Assembly (NCBI GenBank): GCA_019925105.1
Contig: JAHGAU010000029.1
Coordinates: forward strand, 372,001-436,000
Direction: 5' to 3'
Source: Niebla homalea
Lineage: Eukaryota > Ascomycota > Lecanoromycetes > Lecanorales > Ramalinaceae
Length of the DNA stretch: 64,000 nt
The position numbers and the translations under genes were made by a program. How positions within the stretch are numbered: position 1 is the stretch's first letter; each line of letters opens with the position of its first letter. The notes below the pieces were generated by a model, which saw nothing but the letters and a program-made list of their open reading frames with translations, did no database searches and was not told where the DNA came from. This document shows positions 34,851 to 46,901 of this stretch, piece by piece.

Positions 34851-37129
34851 GATGTGTCAGGTCGTCATGGGGTTCTATTTCCTTACTACCTCGGTGTAGA
34901 TATTTGGGAGACATTTCTTCCATTCTGATCAACGCTTGGGGCCTTCTCTATCGTATGAAATATTGCTGACTTCGCGTTTCATCTGAATGCGTCAATGTCT
35001 TGAAGAGTATATAATGTGCAACCCATTAACGACTCCGCGTTTCATACATTGTTCATACCTAGGGAGTTCCGTATCTGAAGACCCAATACTGAGTCACTGA
35101 CTCCTCGTTCTGCCTAGTTACACTTCCATAGGACAATAAGAAATTTTTCCCACAAAATCCGCATTGCATCTCGCCCACCCCCCGCCCTTCCGACTCTCTA
35201 GGAGAAACAGTCTTAGAAAATTGACGTTGAGTCGCTCTCGATCCCCACACGACTTTCAATAGCCGTCCCCAGATTCGGTGCCATCCACACCGTCGACTGA
35301 CTCTGGCTGATCTGGGCTCACTCCCATCTCCTCTATCATAGGTTTAGCAAGGACCAGAACGCAACTGTGCAAACAGTGTACACACCGTAGACTGGGACAG
35401 CAGTCGCCCAGGAAGTGAAGCCAATAACAATAGCTACGAGGAATTTCAGATTCATTTTTTCAAGCGCACTAATGGTCGTTCGCTCGGAGAGGCACTGTTA
35501 TCTGTTGATGCGGGGCTGCAATGGGTGCGTTTTCGGAGTGTGTGTCTCGACGTTGTGCTGAATATGTGCGGGGCATGTGTACGTATTTGTACTGGCGGGT
35601 GGACGGTCTACACGCCGTTCTAAAGACTATGAGCCGAAAGTGCATACGAATCTAGAGAGTCACACTTGCATCACAGCACTGGTCCTGGGAGCATCGCGAA
35701 AGGTTTCACCCCATACACGACAAAGAGGAAATGCAAAGCTAGGATGAAGTCAGAAAAGAGATGATTGGGAGGCAAAATCAGGGAGCAGGGACAAGGGCAC
35801 GAGCGTCCATCTTTTGCGAGCTCGAGGCTAGGTGGCATGAGCGACTGCATTCCTGCCCTGCAGAATAGGGCACGAAGTCCAGCAAGACACTGAGTGGACA
35901 TCTGGAGCGGCGAAGTTTCCGATTTGGTCAAGCTCAATGGAGTGACCTTCTGGATCAACGGAGTTGTACCCGAGATCCGTCATCTCTGCAGAAGATCTGC
36001 GGGATGCGAGACATTCGGTCGATCTTTTCAGCAGTTGTCTGGCGCCTGACCTTATCATGTACGTTGGGGGCTGCGGGATTTAGGAAACGAGCCAGGCCGA
36101 CCCTTGCGCCGTTTCAATTGCATATGGATGGCACTAGAAGTCTTGTAGAACGCTAAAATCTGCAGCAGTCGTTATTTATCCTCGGCTGTAAATTTGGCAT
36201 ATCAATAAATTACAAAAAGCTCCGGCCGCCCCTTCCTTGCGGACAAGCCTCGAAGCGCCGTTTAGGCCGCGGTCCCCCCGCGGCTGCAGGGACGCTCATA
36301 GGGGGTTATCCCCTGAGGGGCTGAAGAGATGTCGTAGATATGGTTCAGTTACCACGAGGCGGAAATTGATACAGAGGATTCAAATTTTGTTCTCCAGGAC
36401 TCGGCATCCGTAGGTGGGAATGGTACTGCGACCCTACCACTGCAGGTAGGGGGCCTTGCGTCCATTAGCTCGTCTTCACCGGTGCGACTCCGTGACGCGG
36501 ACGGTGATCAGATAGATAAGGCTCTTCACCGAAGATTGATTGGATGCAAAGATAGGCGGACGGACATGAAGAGCACGCAAAGGACGGACATGAGGATGCA
36601 CGCAAGTCAATAGCGGTGTGCTGTCCGAGGCACAGATCTTTTGCGAGGTCCGCATTAGCGGAGCTGCGGCAATTGTTCCACGACTGATAGCACTTGATAT
36701 ATGTCGATATGATATGTTGGCTGCTTTACTTTCATGCGCATTCGAGGCTTGGGTACCTATTTGATTAGCAAAGGTCTCATTTGCAGCTTTGCTTCGGAAG
36801 CGCCCCTGCAGCATTTGCTTTTCGCATGAGATCGTCGATTGATACCCCATTCATAATACCTACAGTTACGGGGAATGGAAATGCTGCCATTTCAGCCAAA
36901 GCGATAGGCCCTTTCAATGCATGAAAAAGCTCCTGAGTACATTCGTACACCTTCAAGTCCCACTGGAAGCTCTGTAGTTGCTCGCCAATAAGGACAAAGG
37001 GGCGTTGGGAGGGGGACGTTCGCGAAGCAAGTTGCTTGGGTTTGGCGCATCACCTCCGATGTCATGATCATGGCTAATAGACGACTACTCGGCTGTAATA
37101 CACCGCGCTATGTATATTCTCCTAATTAT
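34851..37129. other. Long intergenic stretch, about 2.3 kb
   Basis: No gene recognised. Minus frames at 35671-35958 and 36476-36850 have no domain. A GC-rich patch lies at about 36220-36310 and a short direct repeat at 36558-36606. Confidence 0.4.
36558..36606. repeat. Two-copy direct repeat of about 24 bp
   Basis: ggacggacatga followed by a short GA/CA-rich spacer and cacgcaa occurs twice in succession. Confidence 0.75.
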
Positions 37130-38082
37130 TCACTCGCCTACTCTCTTCGCATCTATCAACCCGTCCTGACCATCGTCACAATAACCGAAATGATCGTTCA
37201 GTGGGATCTGCTCCACGCTGTCTCTGTAGCAAGCAGTATGCTCGGTGGCCCAGTCGCGCAGACGGTCCCAGTCACGACACTGTCTCAGCTGTCTGTCGCC
37301 GGCCGTGTTCTTCCCAAGAGTGTAGAGTAAGGTGTTGTCTGCATGACATTGTATGGACTGCAGACTGTCAGAAGAGCGCATGTACCTTGCAAAACGACAG
37401 ACTGACTTGTCTCAGAATGTCAAAACAGTGGCCAGAATGGGGCGGATGATACGTCAGGTTCTCGCCTCTCTCCAACTGCCAGAACGTTGTGCGGATGATC
37501 TTCTACGCACTTGCCGTGAGCTTCTGGGAGAAGGGGTTGAACGACAAGGAAGAATGTGGTGCTGAGCAGAGAGACTGAAGTCATACCAAGCAGTGGAGGA
37601 GATGATATGCCTCAACGAGATAGACTCTCTTCTGACCGTCGTTGGGAAGTCGCATAGACTCAGGCCAGTCATTTTGCTTTGCATACTGCCCTTCGATGGC
37701 GACCATACCGTGGGCTGGATTGATGGCATCCCAGAGCCGATCAGTCTCCGTGTCGTTCTTGGAGCTGTAATCGGTCCACCAGTCGAAGCGGACCAACTTG
37801 GTCGGCAATGGCTCGGTCATTGCTACATCTGCATCAGTATCATCCGTCTATTGGGTCTGATGTCCATTTACCAAGTCCAGGCATCCGCTGAACTTTCTTC
37901 GACATCAGCAACAAAGTTGCTAGATTTAGTAGGAGTAGTGATAGGATGAGAATGTTCTTCCAGGAAGTCTGTGGGCCACAAGACCCTCTCGTGGTATCAA
38001 GCTGTCGGCCATTGTCTCGATTGTCGCCATCAAGACTCGACCGCCACCGCAGGGGCAAGTAAGTGGGATTTTGACCCTCCAT
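37130..38082 (-). CDS. UstYa-family (DUF3328) oxidase
   Basis: Predicted 256-aa protein in four exons: 37872-38082, 37587-37822, 37407-37502 and 37130-37357. The introns are 49, 84 and 49 nt and all keep frame. Layout fits UstYa: short cytosolic N-terminus, one membrane segment (residues about 43-60, ILILSLLLLNLATLLL), then a domain with two HxxHC motifs. The first is HLLHC at 144-148 (in VYLVEAYHLLHC) and the second HSGHC at 171-175 (PPHSGHCFDILRQ). They are followed by SIQCHADNTLLYT and CRDWDRLRDWATEH, also typical. UstYa-type proteins catalyse oxidative cyclisation or halogenation in fungal RiPP and other metabolite pathways. Both motifs are complete, so the gene looks functional. A Kex2-repeat precursor lies at 54741. 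Confidence 0.9.
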
Positions 38083-38607
38083 ACCCAATCAGATCTGAAG
38101 GAGCGAGGACATGGTGACGGTTTGAGATCGTGGCCAACGGTAGCATGAGATCAAGGCAAGAACAAAGTTGGAATTTCACTGCCACCAGATACGAAAGCAC
38201 AAGCTGCAATTCTGGTGCTCACAACAAAGCTGCATTGCCCATGCAGGGTCTCAGGCGTTTTCTTCTTCGAAGGCTCACGGCAGTGAGCCGATCAGGCTAT
38301 GCATGTCATACCTCAGATAGGGAGCTTGAATCCGATAGGTCCATGCATCCCTCACGCTTGCATGCAGCTCGTACCACAAAGGGCGCCGAGACGTCATCCT
38401 GCTTTTGGAGAACTTGTGCTGGTGTGACCTTACGAACCGGAGTGTGTTAGTAGGTCATGGGAGCCCCGCACATCTGTTACTTACCGCAATATTTTTGGAG
38501 AGTGAAATGTACTTGTTCACCTGGAGCCTTAGAAGGTTCCACTGTTGTCCTCCCGGTCCGTAGATACATCTTGAGCATATCCCATCAACCTCTCCACATG
38601 TTTAACA
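38083..38607. other. Divergent intergenic region
   Basis: 525 bp between the start of the UstYa-family gene and the start of the rhodopsin-domain gene, read in opposite directions. It presumably contains both promoters. No specific site identified. Confidence 0.5.
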
Positions 38608-40067
38608 ATGACATACGTTAATGGAGGAAGCGTGATTGCGATCGGTGTCTTATTCCCCATCCTTGGTATTGCAGGTGTAATTTCACGCTTCCATGTGCGA
38701 GTGACTAGAAAACAGTCACTGGGCGTAGACGACTGGCTATGTCTGGCAGCTTTGGTGAGTAACCGTACTCGACGCCCATCAGTAACACACTGCTGAGATG
38801 CTACGCAAAGCTGCTGGAAATCGGATGTGGCATCACCATGGTTATTGGTACGACGTGCTAAGGAAAAGCCGTCGTCACACACCACTGACCAACCTTTATT
38901 TCAGGCGCGTCCGGGCACGCCATCGGGCACCACTCTGCCCCACAAGATGACACTGCTTTCTTTCAAAGCCAAATTAAAACTCAGATCTTCTTAGAAAAGG
39001 TGTGGACAGGAGCCCCTTCTCTCAACCCTCCTGCGAAGTCCTGTCCTCAAAGGCTGACTCTTGAGAGCTAGTGCGAGTACGCGTTCGACATCCTGCAGGT
39101 CGCAGCTTTGGGTTTCGTCAAGCTTTCGATACTCTTCTTCTATCGAAGAATCTTTCGTGGGCGCATCTTCGACATTGTGTCCTGGGCACTGATCGCTGTC
39201 GTCAGCGCCTGGACAGTGGCGTTCTTCCTGGACAGAGTGTTCAACTGCCGAAACTTGTTCTCTGCCAATTGGGGCACAATCGGGGAACTGCTGACAGAGT
39301 GCTCCAAACCATTTGAACAGCTGCTGGCTCTTTCCATCTCGGACGTTGTGGTGGATGTTTTCATCCTCACACTCCCGGTCCCCTTCGTAAGTACCCCAGT
39401 GCCGCTGTAGCTTCGACTGCTGCTAAGGGATCTGCTTGAAAGGTGTGGAGATTGCAAATGCCTCTTCGTCGGAAAGTGGCTGTGTGTGGGATTTTCATGC
39501 TGGGAGCCTTGTAGGCGCCCTTGTACTCACCTATGCAAGATCAGCCTGACAGAGTCCGGACAGCGCGGTCACCGCTAGCATCGTACGAATGGTGATCTTC
39601 ATCGAAATATTCGCACCATCTCAACGTAAGTCACCCAATGCGATCGAGCACAGATCTGGACTTAAAAATCTAATGACCAAAACAGACTCGGTGAAAGATC
39701 CGACTGTCCTCGGGGTGCCCAGCACTGACGACATTGGTGCGTGGCTTTTGCTTAATCTAGACTTTATTTTAACAACAAAATTGCAGGTGTCGTGAGCATC
39801 TTCCTCTTCTGGGCAATGGTCGAAGTCGGCGTAGCTGTGATCGCGGCATCCTTGCCGACACTTCGTCCATTGTTTCAAGGGTTCTCACCCGAGAGCGTCA
39901 TTAATAGTCTTAAGAGTGTGGTCTCGCTTCGCTCCTTGCGCAGTGAATCTGACGGTCACAACGAGCATGAGCGCCGCAGCTCAACTTCCTCTGCCCGAAG
40001 ATTGAAGGGTTCGAATGGAGTTGAGGGCATGGAGTTGAGGCACAAGGAGATTGGGCCTGAAGTTTAG
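38608..40067 (+). CDS. Rhodopsin-domain (PTH11-like) integral membrane protein
   Basis: Predicted 351-aa seven-helix protein of the fungal rhodopsin-domain family. Eight exons: 38608-38754, 38811-38847, 38905-38999, 39072-39386, 39443-39510, 39564-39625, 39686-39736 and 39787-40067. All introns are 50-72 nt and keep frame. Family signatures: SLGVDDWLCLAAL, LQVAALGFVKLSILFFYRRI, FDIVSWALIAVVSAWTVAFF, SDVVVDVFILTLPVPFVWRL, KVAVCGIFMLGAFAVTASIV and WAMVEVGVAVIAASLPTLRP. The tail after the last helix is Ser-rich and cytosolic. Members include PTH11-like receptors, but most have no known ligand. No CFEM domain precedes it. It is divergent from the UstYa-family gene. Confidence 0.88.
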
Positions 40068-40940
40068 GTCGCAATGAGGTCAGAGGAGGCACAAATAGAA
40101 AATGCAAAGGCACGTACCATGACAAGCGAATATCCATGGATGCGTCTTGCTTTAAAGCGGCTGTGAGATCACTGCACAATTGTAATCCTACAAGGCCAAC
40201 AAAGGGGGAAAAGCATGGATAATTTCTAAGCAAGATCAAAGAACAAGGGGTCGCTGTGCCCACCATGTACTGCAGAACGGACGCTTAACAATATATTGCT
40301 CGTTCCAGGACGAATAATTTTTGGGGAATGATGTTCTCCTTAGTGCCAATATAAGGGGTCTTCATAGATACCTTATAGGTGCGTGTAAATCCTTTTGAGT
40401 CCTTTCAGGAGCCGTCTTTTCCCCTACTCGAACAGTGTGTTTTCGTAAGATGGCTGTGGGTATCGCTGGTAAGAGCCGCCCCTTGTCGTGAAGGGGATGG
40501 CTATCGTTCAGGTCCCCTGGCCTGAAGCTAGGTGTCCGTTGAGGGGGAAAAGTAGATAGATATCTGTAGCTCGAAGCGTTACTTTCAGTGTTTGTGAGCA
40601 CTCAGTCTCAGATTGCAACTTTTCTTTTGTAATAGTTGTATCAGCTGCGCATCTATTTCTCTTACTGACTTGGGCCGGTCTTGCCTCACGGCTAAGGACG
40701 CTTGCGAGTATGAGGCTTGATTACTCCTGGGAGAGAGTCGCACTATCGGCAATGTTATTGATCCTGCTGAGCTGGCTTCATGTCGATAGTACCACCCTCT
40801 CTCGAGTGTTTGCCGTCCCGTACGGCTACTCGCTTTTTTTGTCGCCATGCGTTTCAGATGGGGCATGGTAAGCCCTATGTTGTAAGGCTGGATTTCGTGG
40901 TCAGGCTTATGAAAGGCATTCCAAGCTCCACTATTAGCCT
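40068..40940. other. Convergent intergenic region
   Basis: About 870 bp between the 3' ends of the rhodopsin-domain and patatin-like genes. No gene recognised. Confidence 0.45.
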
Positions 40941-42960
40941 TTAGTGGACCGTGACCCTGAAGTCCCTCACCATCCTGTCCAATTTTTCGGTGTTGATCTC
41001 ATTGGCGAAGATCTCCGCATGCTTATCACGCAGGTGTTGCTTCATTGCATTCTCGTCCGGGTACTCGTACTCGCCTCTTTGGCAATCCTCCACCTGACAC
41101 TGATACCAAGTACCAAAACATGCCCTCTGCCATCGCTCCGGGTCCGCTCTGACTCTAGCGCGCCGATTCGCGACGAGATAGGCTGCGAATTTTCCCAACT
41201 CTTCCTGGACCTTGGAACGAAGGAGGTAGGCCTCGGTCTGCGTACGGAGTGTCTCGAGAGACTTGTTGCGGGGTTGGAAGAACGGAGGGATGCAGTTCTC
41301 GAAATTTCTCTCGGCCGAAATCTGAGCCGCAGGGCGCTTAAGCTGACTCGAGGCTGACTCATTTGACTGACGCGCGTGATCTCCGGCCAGTGCATGCTTC
41401 TTCTCACCGTCATCATAGTTTGACGAGTTTGAAGAACTGCCTCGAGAAATCCTGGACTTTGTGCGTCCGATGCATCGACCAAAAGCTATCCTTGTAGGAC
41501 CACGGCATTTCCATTCGTCGAGCTTCATACGATCAAGCCCGTTCTCGACATTCAGACGTTGATACATATATGACTCCTTGTCTCTTCTCCAATGGCGCTT
41601 CATATCTTCATGAGGGCCCTCTGGACTACTCGCCCATTTTTGTGCAAAAACCAGGTAGTGCAGGAATTTTCCAAGGCCGGCCCTGGAGATCTTTCTCACT
41701 CCAGTCTCAGAGTGAAAACGCTGGTCGATGCTCTTTCCAGTGCCAATGCTTAACACGCAGCCTAGACAGTCCCTGTTTTGATTGTTCATATTGAGAACCT
41801 CGAGGAAGATTTCAAGGCAAGGGTTATTGGCGCCGAAACCTCCATCCAGATACTTTAAGCCATCAATCGTCACTTCTTTGAAATACCCTGGAGCAGCAGA
41901 GGTCGCGCGAGCAACCTCCAAAATTGGAATGTCATGTGCTGGGCCTGGATTACTACCGAGAGGGGTGCCACCAAGAGAATGTTGTCTCCTTTTAAAATTC
42001 TTGTAAGTCCTGAAGAGATACGGCCTTTCTGTTCCGGATCCAGTGTTTTCCTGGTATGCCACCACAACGCTAGATCCCAGTCAGTTTCGTATAGCATATA
42101 TGTATTGGTACAACATACACTCTGCATCTGTTCTCATCGAAAGCGAACGTCTTGCCACCGGGAAAGGTGCCGATCTTCGGGACACGCCGATCGATCAAAC
42201 TTTGAATGACTGCTTCGAGCGTTCTATGATTGTACTTCTCTCTTGGGAACCAAAATGGTGATTTCAGGTGGAAAAGACGACTCTTGCCGAAAACCTTTCC
42301 GCCAAGCGTCTCGTACTCCTCTATGCAGTCATCAATATTCATTCGAAGTCGTCCGAGCATGATGCTTATGAGTCCTCCGGTACTCGTTCCAGCCATGTAA
42401 TCAAAATAATGGCACGGGAGGAATTGAGATGACTCCGTCGTTGTTGAGGAAAGCTCTGAGACTCCACTCACTGACCTTGAGTCCGTCGACGTTGCTTGAA
42501 CGGGATCTCTCGGATAATAGCTAGAGTCTGCCGGACCTTCCCACTCCTTATCACCAGGGGGCTGGTTCTTTTCAATATCCTTGATCTTCATCATAAGAGC
42601 TCGGATGATCAGTAAGGCTGAATAGCCTCTGATACCACCGCCATCTATAAGCCATGTCAGCCAAAGACCTCTCACATGACCGCTAATTGGCGCGAATTGA
42701 TGCTGACCTAGCGACAAGATGGCTTTTTGATCCCACGGTCTCGTCTGCTCAAAGGACATAGAATGTTCTGTTTTATTAGTTGACTGCCGACTAGGGCCTT
42801 GTAATGACTCGGAAGGATCTGCCTTGGCAAGTCTGCTTTTGAAAATGCGGCGCAAGAGCTTTGGTTGTTGAGACTTGGAAGCTCGACCAAAGGGTTTCTT
42901 GGGCGATCTTGCCGTTGGCGGAACGGTATCAGAAGTGGGAGACGTAGTAAAGTTCGACAT
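40941..42960 (-). CDS. Patatin-like phospholipase with C-terminal C2H2 finger
   Basis: Predicted 635-aa protein in three exons: 42708-42960, 42119-42644 and 40941-42069. The first intron (42645-42707, 63 nt) is in frame and stop-free; removing it turns WLIDGGGIRG into the canonical ILSLDGGGIRGYSALL. The second is 49 nt with a GTATGT donor. The patatin catalytic parts are complete: oxyanion GGGIRG (about residue 86), nucleophile elbow MAGTSTGGLISIML (about 169) and the aspartate in KYLDGGFGANNPCLEIF (about 333). A C2H2-like finger (YQCQVEDCQ, MKQHLRDKHAE) follows near 580-605. The N-terminus is basic and Ser/Pro-rich. Patatins hydrolyse acyl chains; in fungi many are linked to NLR-type immunity or signalling. 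The finger pairing is less usual. Confidence 0.88.
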
Positions 42961-43895
42961 GTTAACCGTAAACTTGAAACCAGTGGTCTCGCAACGCTGA
43001 TTGGGTGTTCGTGAAACTTTTCAAAATTCCAAGTGCGGCTGTCTCAGTCAAAAATTGGATGTAGGCTACGAATAGGGAGGGAACTGGAGCGAAGGATTGT
43101 TAATATGTTTGGGGCGTTCTCTCAGCCTTGCTGCTCTCTAGAGCCTTCGACGCGCCGTGGTGTGTGACTGAACGGGAGCGGTCTGCAGCCTTGAGATACA
43201 GCACCCAAGCATCTCGCTGAGCCTCCTCGAGTCAATTAGTATTCCAAGGACGAAAGCGCGACATGATTGGACGATGGTAAAGGTGTGGATTGCAATAGCG
43301 AAGATTTGCAACCACATGAAACGTGACTCGATATTTGCGATACTCCCTTTGAGGTTGTCCTCGTGCCTTGCGCCTTCACCTCCGAATCATTTTACCGTAG
43401 TGCGTGCAGCGTGCGTGGGGCACAGATCGGTCGTACAAGGCTGGCCAATACGAAGTTCTTCCTAAGCGCTCAGCCCCCCCACTGAGCAACATCTGGGAGC
43501 GTTCCAGGCTGTGAGGTCGCAATGCACGAAAATGGGGTTACATGCACAATCCAGTAGGTTCGCATGATCACTGTTCTCGGTGAGTGCCTTTAGGCAGCAC
43601 AGTGGGCTGATGGGCGCCAGGCCCTTACACAGCCCCTTCCCTACCACCGAATAAGCAGGAGATGCTATTTGCGTCCCTGTCCCTGTGCCATTTCACCTAG
43701 GCATTGATCCCTCGATTTCATCATTCTTGCAGGGTGAGCCTGCTGGCCGTGAAAGTATTTGAAGGCTGCTTTCGCAGCTATGTTGCTAATCACAATCAAT
43801 AGTTCCAATTTTTCACCTGAGAGCAAGTTTATCGCGATCAGTGAGTTCCTGCCTATAGAGTCTTCAAGTCCTGTTGCACACTTATTCTTTCCTCC
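42961..43895. other. Intergenic, about 0.9 kb
   Basis: Upstream of the patatin-like gene. No gene supported. Confidence 0.4.
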
Positions 43896-44298
43896 ATGTC
43901 GTCTGAGAATTTTGAGCCACAGCCTCCTCGGAGAACAAACAGCGGAAACGGCATTGTTTATAACCCAGAAACCCAGGAACTCAAGAAAGTAAAGATCGAG
44001 GATCCAAAAGGTGAGCCTTCCCTGTAGTTGTAGAAGGATACTGTCGTATACTTACTGGCTGTCTAGCACAGGGTCTTACTTACCGATGCCGAGCCCCGAA
44101 CGTGGGGAGCCGAACAAGTATTTATGCAGACCAGAAAGAAAACTCAAGTCTTCTGCTTGCATCGATCAAGCTCAGCAACCTTGGCTGGCAAACTTCGCTA
44201 CAGCGCTTATGCGGGAAATGCAACGATGTATATACTACCAATTCAGTGGCAGCGAGAGCAGCGTGACCCAAATGCTGCATGTGAGCGCTCTGGTATGA
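43896..44298 (+). CDS. Small hypothetical protein, two exons
   Basis: A possible 113-aa protein. Exon 1 (43896-44010) starts MSSENFEPQPPRRTNSGNG and ends KVKIEDPK at a GTGAGC donor. Exon 2 (44072-44298) continues GSYLPMPSPERGEPN in frame, with a 61-nt intron. No family recognised. The N-terminus is polar and Pro/Arg-rich and no signal peptide is evident. A second frame (44124-44495) overlaps the 3' part and could instead supply the C-terminus. Support is only the splice signals and the coding look of the first 38 residues. Confidence 0.35.
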
Positions 44299-45251
44299 AT
44301 GCAGTGGAGGGCCATGGTCGAGCAGAGCGGGACGGGAGGCCTTTGTCAAAGCGAAAGCTGCTGAGCAGAGGCTATTGGCGATCAGATAGCGGGTTGTTAC
44401 ACACAGGTATTGATAAAACGAATGTAAATATCTTCAATCAGCCCGAGTTGAGAACAAGAAGAGATCAGGAGGGTGGGCACATTCTAGAGGCTTGATGCTG
44501 CGGGCGCAGCCAGGCGGCTACACTCTGAGCCTCATCTGGCATGTGAGCATTTCGACCGAAGGCAGAGAGTATCTTCTTGCGCTAATCATTACCATTGTGA
44601 CATGTATGATCTTCACCATGCAAAGCGCGTCCTTCTCTTCATACAATTAAGACAACAGCTGGCATCTGATTCGCCTCATCGGTGATGCTGAATCTGTTCG
44701 ACTGATATCGTTCAAGCTCCGCATTACCTTCCGAATAAGTGCACATGAAAACCCAGTGTGCAAGTCATGAAATCAGATATAGCCTTAAGTGGCTGTAATT
44801 CCCCATCCTCGCATAGCTGATGGTATTAAAACCACGAGCATTGCTTCATGAGAAGACTGGACGCTGGTTAGTCAGCCGAAGGCGCTATAAGCATTGACCA
44901 ATCATACGTCACCATTGCCTCTGCCTATGGTGACTTCAGACAGCATTCAACAAATCTCAAAGCCGGTCTCCAGCATCCTCTGTAACGCTGTGTACACTGC
45001 TCTGCGATTCAGTGCTATCATGAGGGGCTCAAAACACCTTGCAAATGCTTCCACGAACTTCATGACGTGCTTAAGGGCAGGTGCTTGTTGCTGACATTTA
45101 GGGATTTCCACTTTGCCCGCACTTCAAGGTGACCCAAGCTGATCCTCTGTCCTTGTCCACCAGAATAGACACAGAACCTCGCTTGGATCAGACTCGATTG
45201 CTGATTCGCTAAGCCATCACGTTGCTGCCGTCACACCCAACCCTCTCCATC
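44299..45251. other. Intergenic, about 0.95 kb
   Basis: No gene recognised. It includes the presumed promoter of the HAD hydrolase. Confidence 0.4.
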
Positions 45252-46028
45252 ATGAAAGTCCGCCCCTCACCCCCGCAATCCCTCAAAGACTTTTCCCTCC
45301 TCTCCTTTGACTGCTTCGGCACGCTCGTCGACTGGCGCTCCGGCATCTACGCGCATCTCACTGCCATCCACCCTCGTCTCCCCGCCTCTTCCCCCTTGAA
45401 AGACAATCGCGAAGCCCTCATCGACGCCTTCAACTACGAGGAAATCGTCCTCTGCAACTCCCGCCCTGGTCTTCCATACCCGACCCTCCTCGCAGATGCC
45501 TACAAGAATCTCTGCACCAAGCTCTCCCTCCCCGCGCCCTCGGAAACCGAGGTGAAGGCTCTGAGCAACAGCGTGGGAGACTGGCCCGCGTTTCCCGACA
45601 CGGTGCAGGCGCTGAATCGGTTGAAGGGGCACTACAAGCTCGTCATCTTGTCGAATGTGGATAATGCTTCGTTCGACAGGGTCCTGGCTGGGCCGCTGAA
45701 GGAGGTGGCGTTTGATGCCGTGTACACGGCCCAGGACATCGGGTCGTACAAGCCCGACCACAAGAACTTCGACTACCTGTTTGGACATGTGAAGGAGAGC
45801 TTCGGGGTGGAGAAGCAGCAGGTGTTGCATACGGGGCACGGGTTGCTGGCAGATCATGTGCCTGCCAGGGAGATGGGGTTCACAAGTGCGTGGATCGCGA
45901 GGGGCGATGCGGCTGGTGGGCCTGGGACGGAGGTGGAGGCAACGAAGGGGAAGGTGGCGTATACGTGGCAGTTTGACACGATGGGGGACATGGCTGATGC
46001 TGCGGATGAGAGCTTTGAAGCGACATGA
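45252..46028 (+). CDS. HAD-superfamily hydrolase, haloacid dehalogenase type II-like
   Basis: Predicted 258-aa single-exon protein. HAD motif I is LLSFDCFGTLVDWRSG, with the nucleophile aspartate followed by CFGTLVDW as in type II haloacid dehalogenases. Motif II is KLVILSNVDNASFDRVL. The motif III lysine is in DIGSYKPDHKNFDYLF, and the C-terminal acid motif region reads LHTGHGLLADHVPAREMG. A helical cap lies between motifs I and II, as in subtype I HADs. The first in-frame ATG is at 45252; the frame is open further 5' only through non-ATG codons. Likely a small cytosolic hydrolase; substrate unknown and dehalogenase activity is not implied by the fold alone. The coding region is GC-rich and C/T-biased at third positions. 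Confidence 0.9.
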   Translation: MKVRPSPPQSLKDFSLLSFDCFGTLVDWRSGIYAHLTAIHPRLPASSPLKDNREALIDAFNYEEIVLCNSRPGLPYPTLLADAYKNLCTKLSLPAPSETEVKALSNSVGDWPAFPDTVQALNRLKGHYKLVILSNVDNASFDRVLAGPLKEVAFDAVYTAQDIGSYKPDHKNFDYLFGHVKESFGVEKQQVLHTGHGLLADHVPAREMGFTSAWIARGDAAGGPGTEVEATKGKVAYTWQFDTMGDMADAADESFEAT

Positions 46029-46900
46029 GTCTTGAGGGATTGCTGAATTATAGCAAATAGTGCATGCCAGGTTACATGGATAAGGATGTAGCCAGATTTC
46101 AATAAATCGATGTACTTGAAATTATTCGTGTCCTTGTTATATGTTGCGCTTACGCTGTTGTGAAAGTGCAACAATATCATGTGCTTAGGAACATGAAATA
46201 GCCTAGTACGACCATCAATCCGCAGAACCGGAAGGCGTCGCGTATCAGCTGAGAAGTGGCACTGTATAAATGGGTAGGTGGGAAGTTTGGAGATCGCATT
46301 AACTGCTCTACATTGCGCTGCTGTGCATCGTGATCATCTCAAGCATCCAGCCTCGTATCCTGAGGTGCACATTCGTGACTCGATCAATTCATAGTAATCC
46401 TGAAGATCCCAGAAAGGGGATAGATATAGTATGAAAGCAGGTTCGTAGTTGCACTAAGAGATCTGGGCACATTGTATACTGCACTCATGCCGCCCATTCC
46501 CGGCTTGAGCAGAGCAATGGAGGTTTGATATGGGGTACCACGAAAGATCAATATACTCCAACCCATGAGTGAAGACACGGCTGAAGTTTGTTTCTCTTTC
46601 AATTTTTGGTGGAACAGCGCATTGTTGTCTCCCGTACCAATCCTAAGCATCAAGAATGGATTTTCGATCATATGGACTCAATGGCGTGGAGACATGGTAC
46701 TACCAAACAAACATGAGAACCAAACATTCGACCGCATAAAAGAAATGTGGCTGGCAGGCAGGCAAATACCACACATAGACCAAGGATCAAAATTTTGACA
46801 TTTATATATTAAAATAAAACCTTTAATCTCAGCACATGTGGTAGCCCAATTCCTCTGACCCATGACCGGCCCCTCCCCTTCCTGGTAGGTTTCCCCGCAT
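46029..46900. other. Intergenic, about 0.9 kb
   Basis: A 95-codon minus frame (46384-46671) has no recognisable domain. Nothing else supported. Confidence 0.4.
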
Positions 46901-46901
46901 C

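Noticed and set aside
45267..45857. 196-codon minus frame
   Set aside because: Antisense of the HAD hydrolase.
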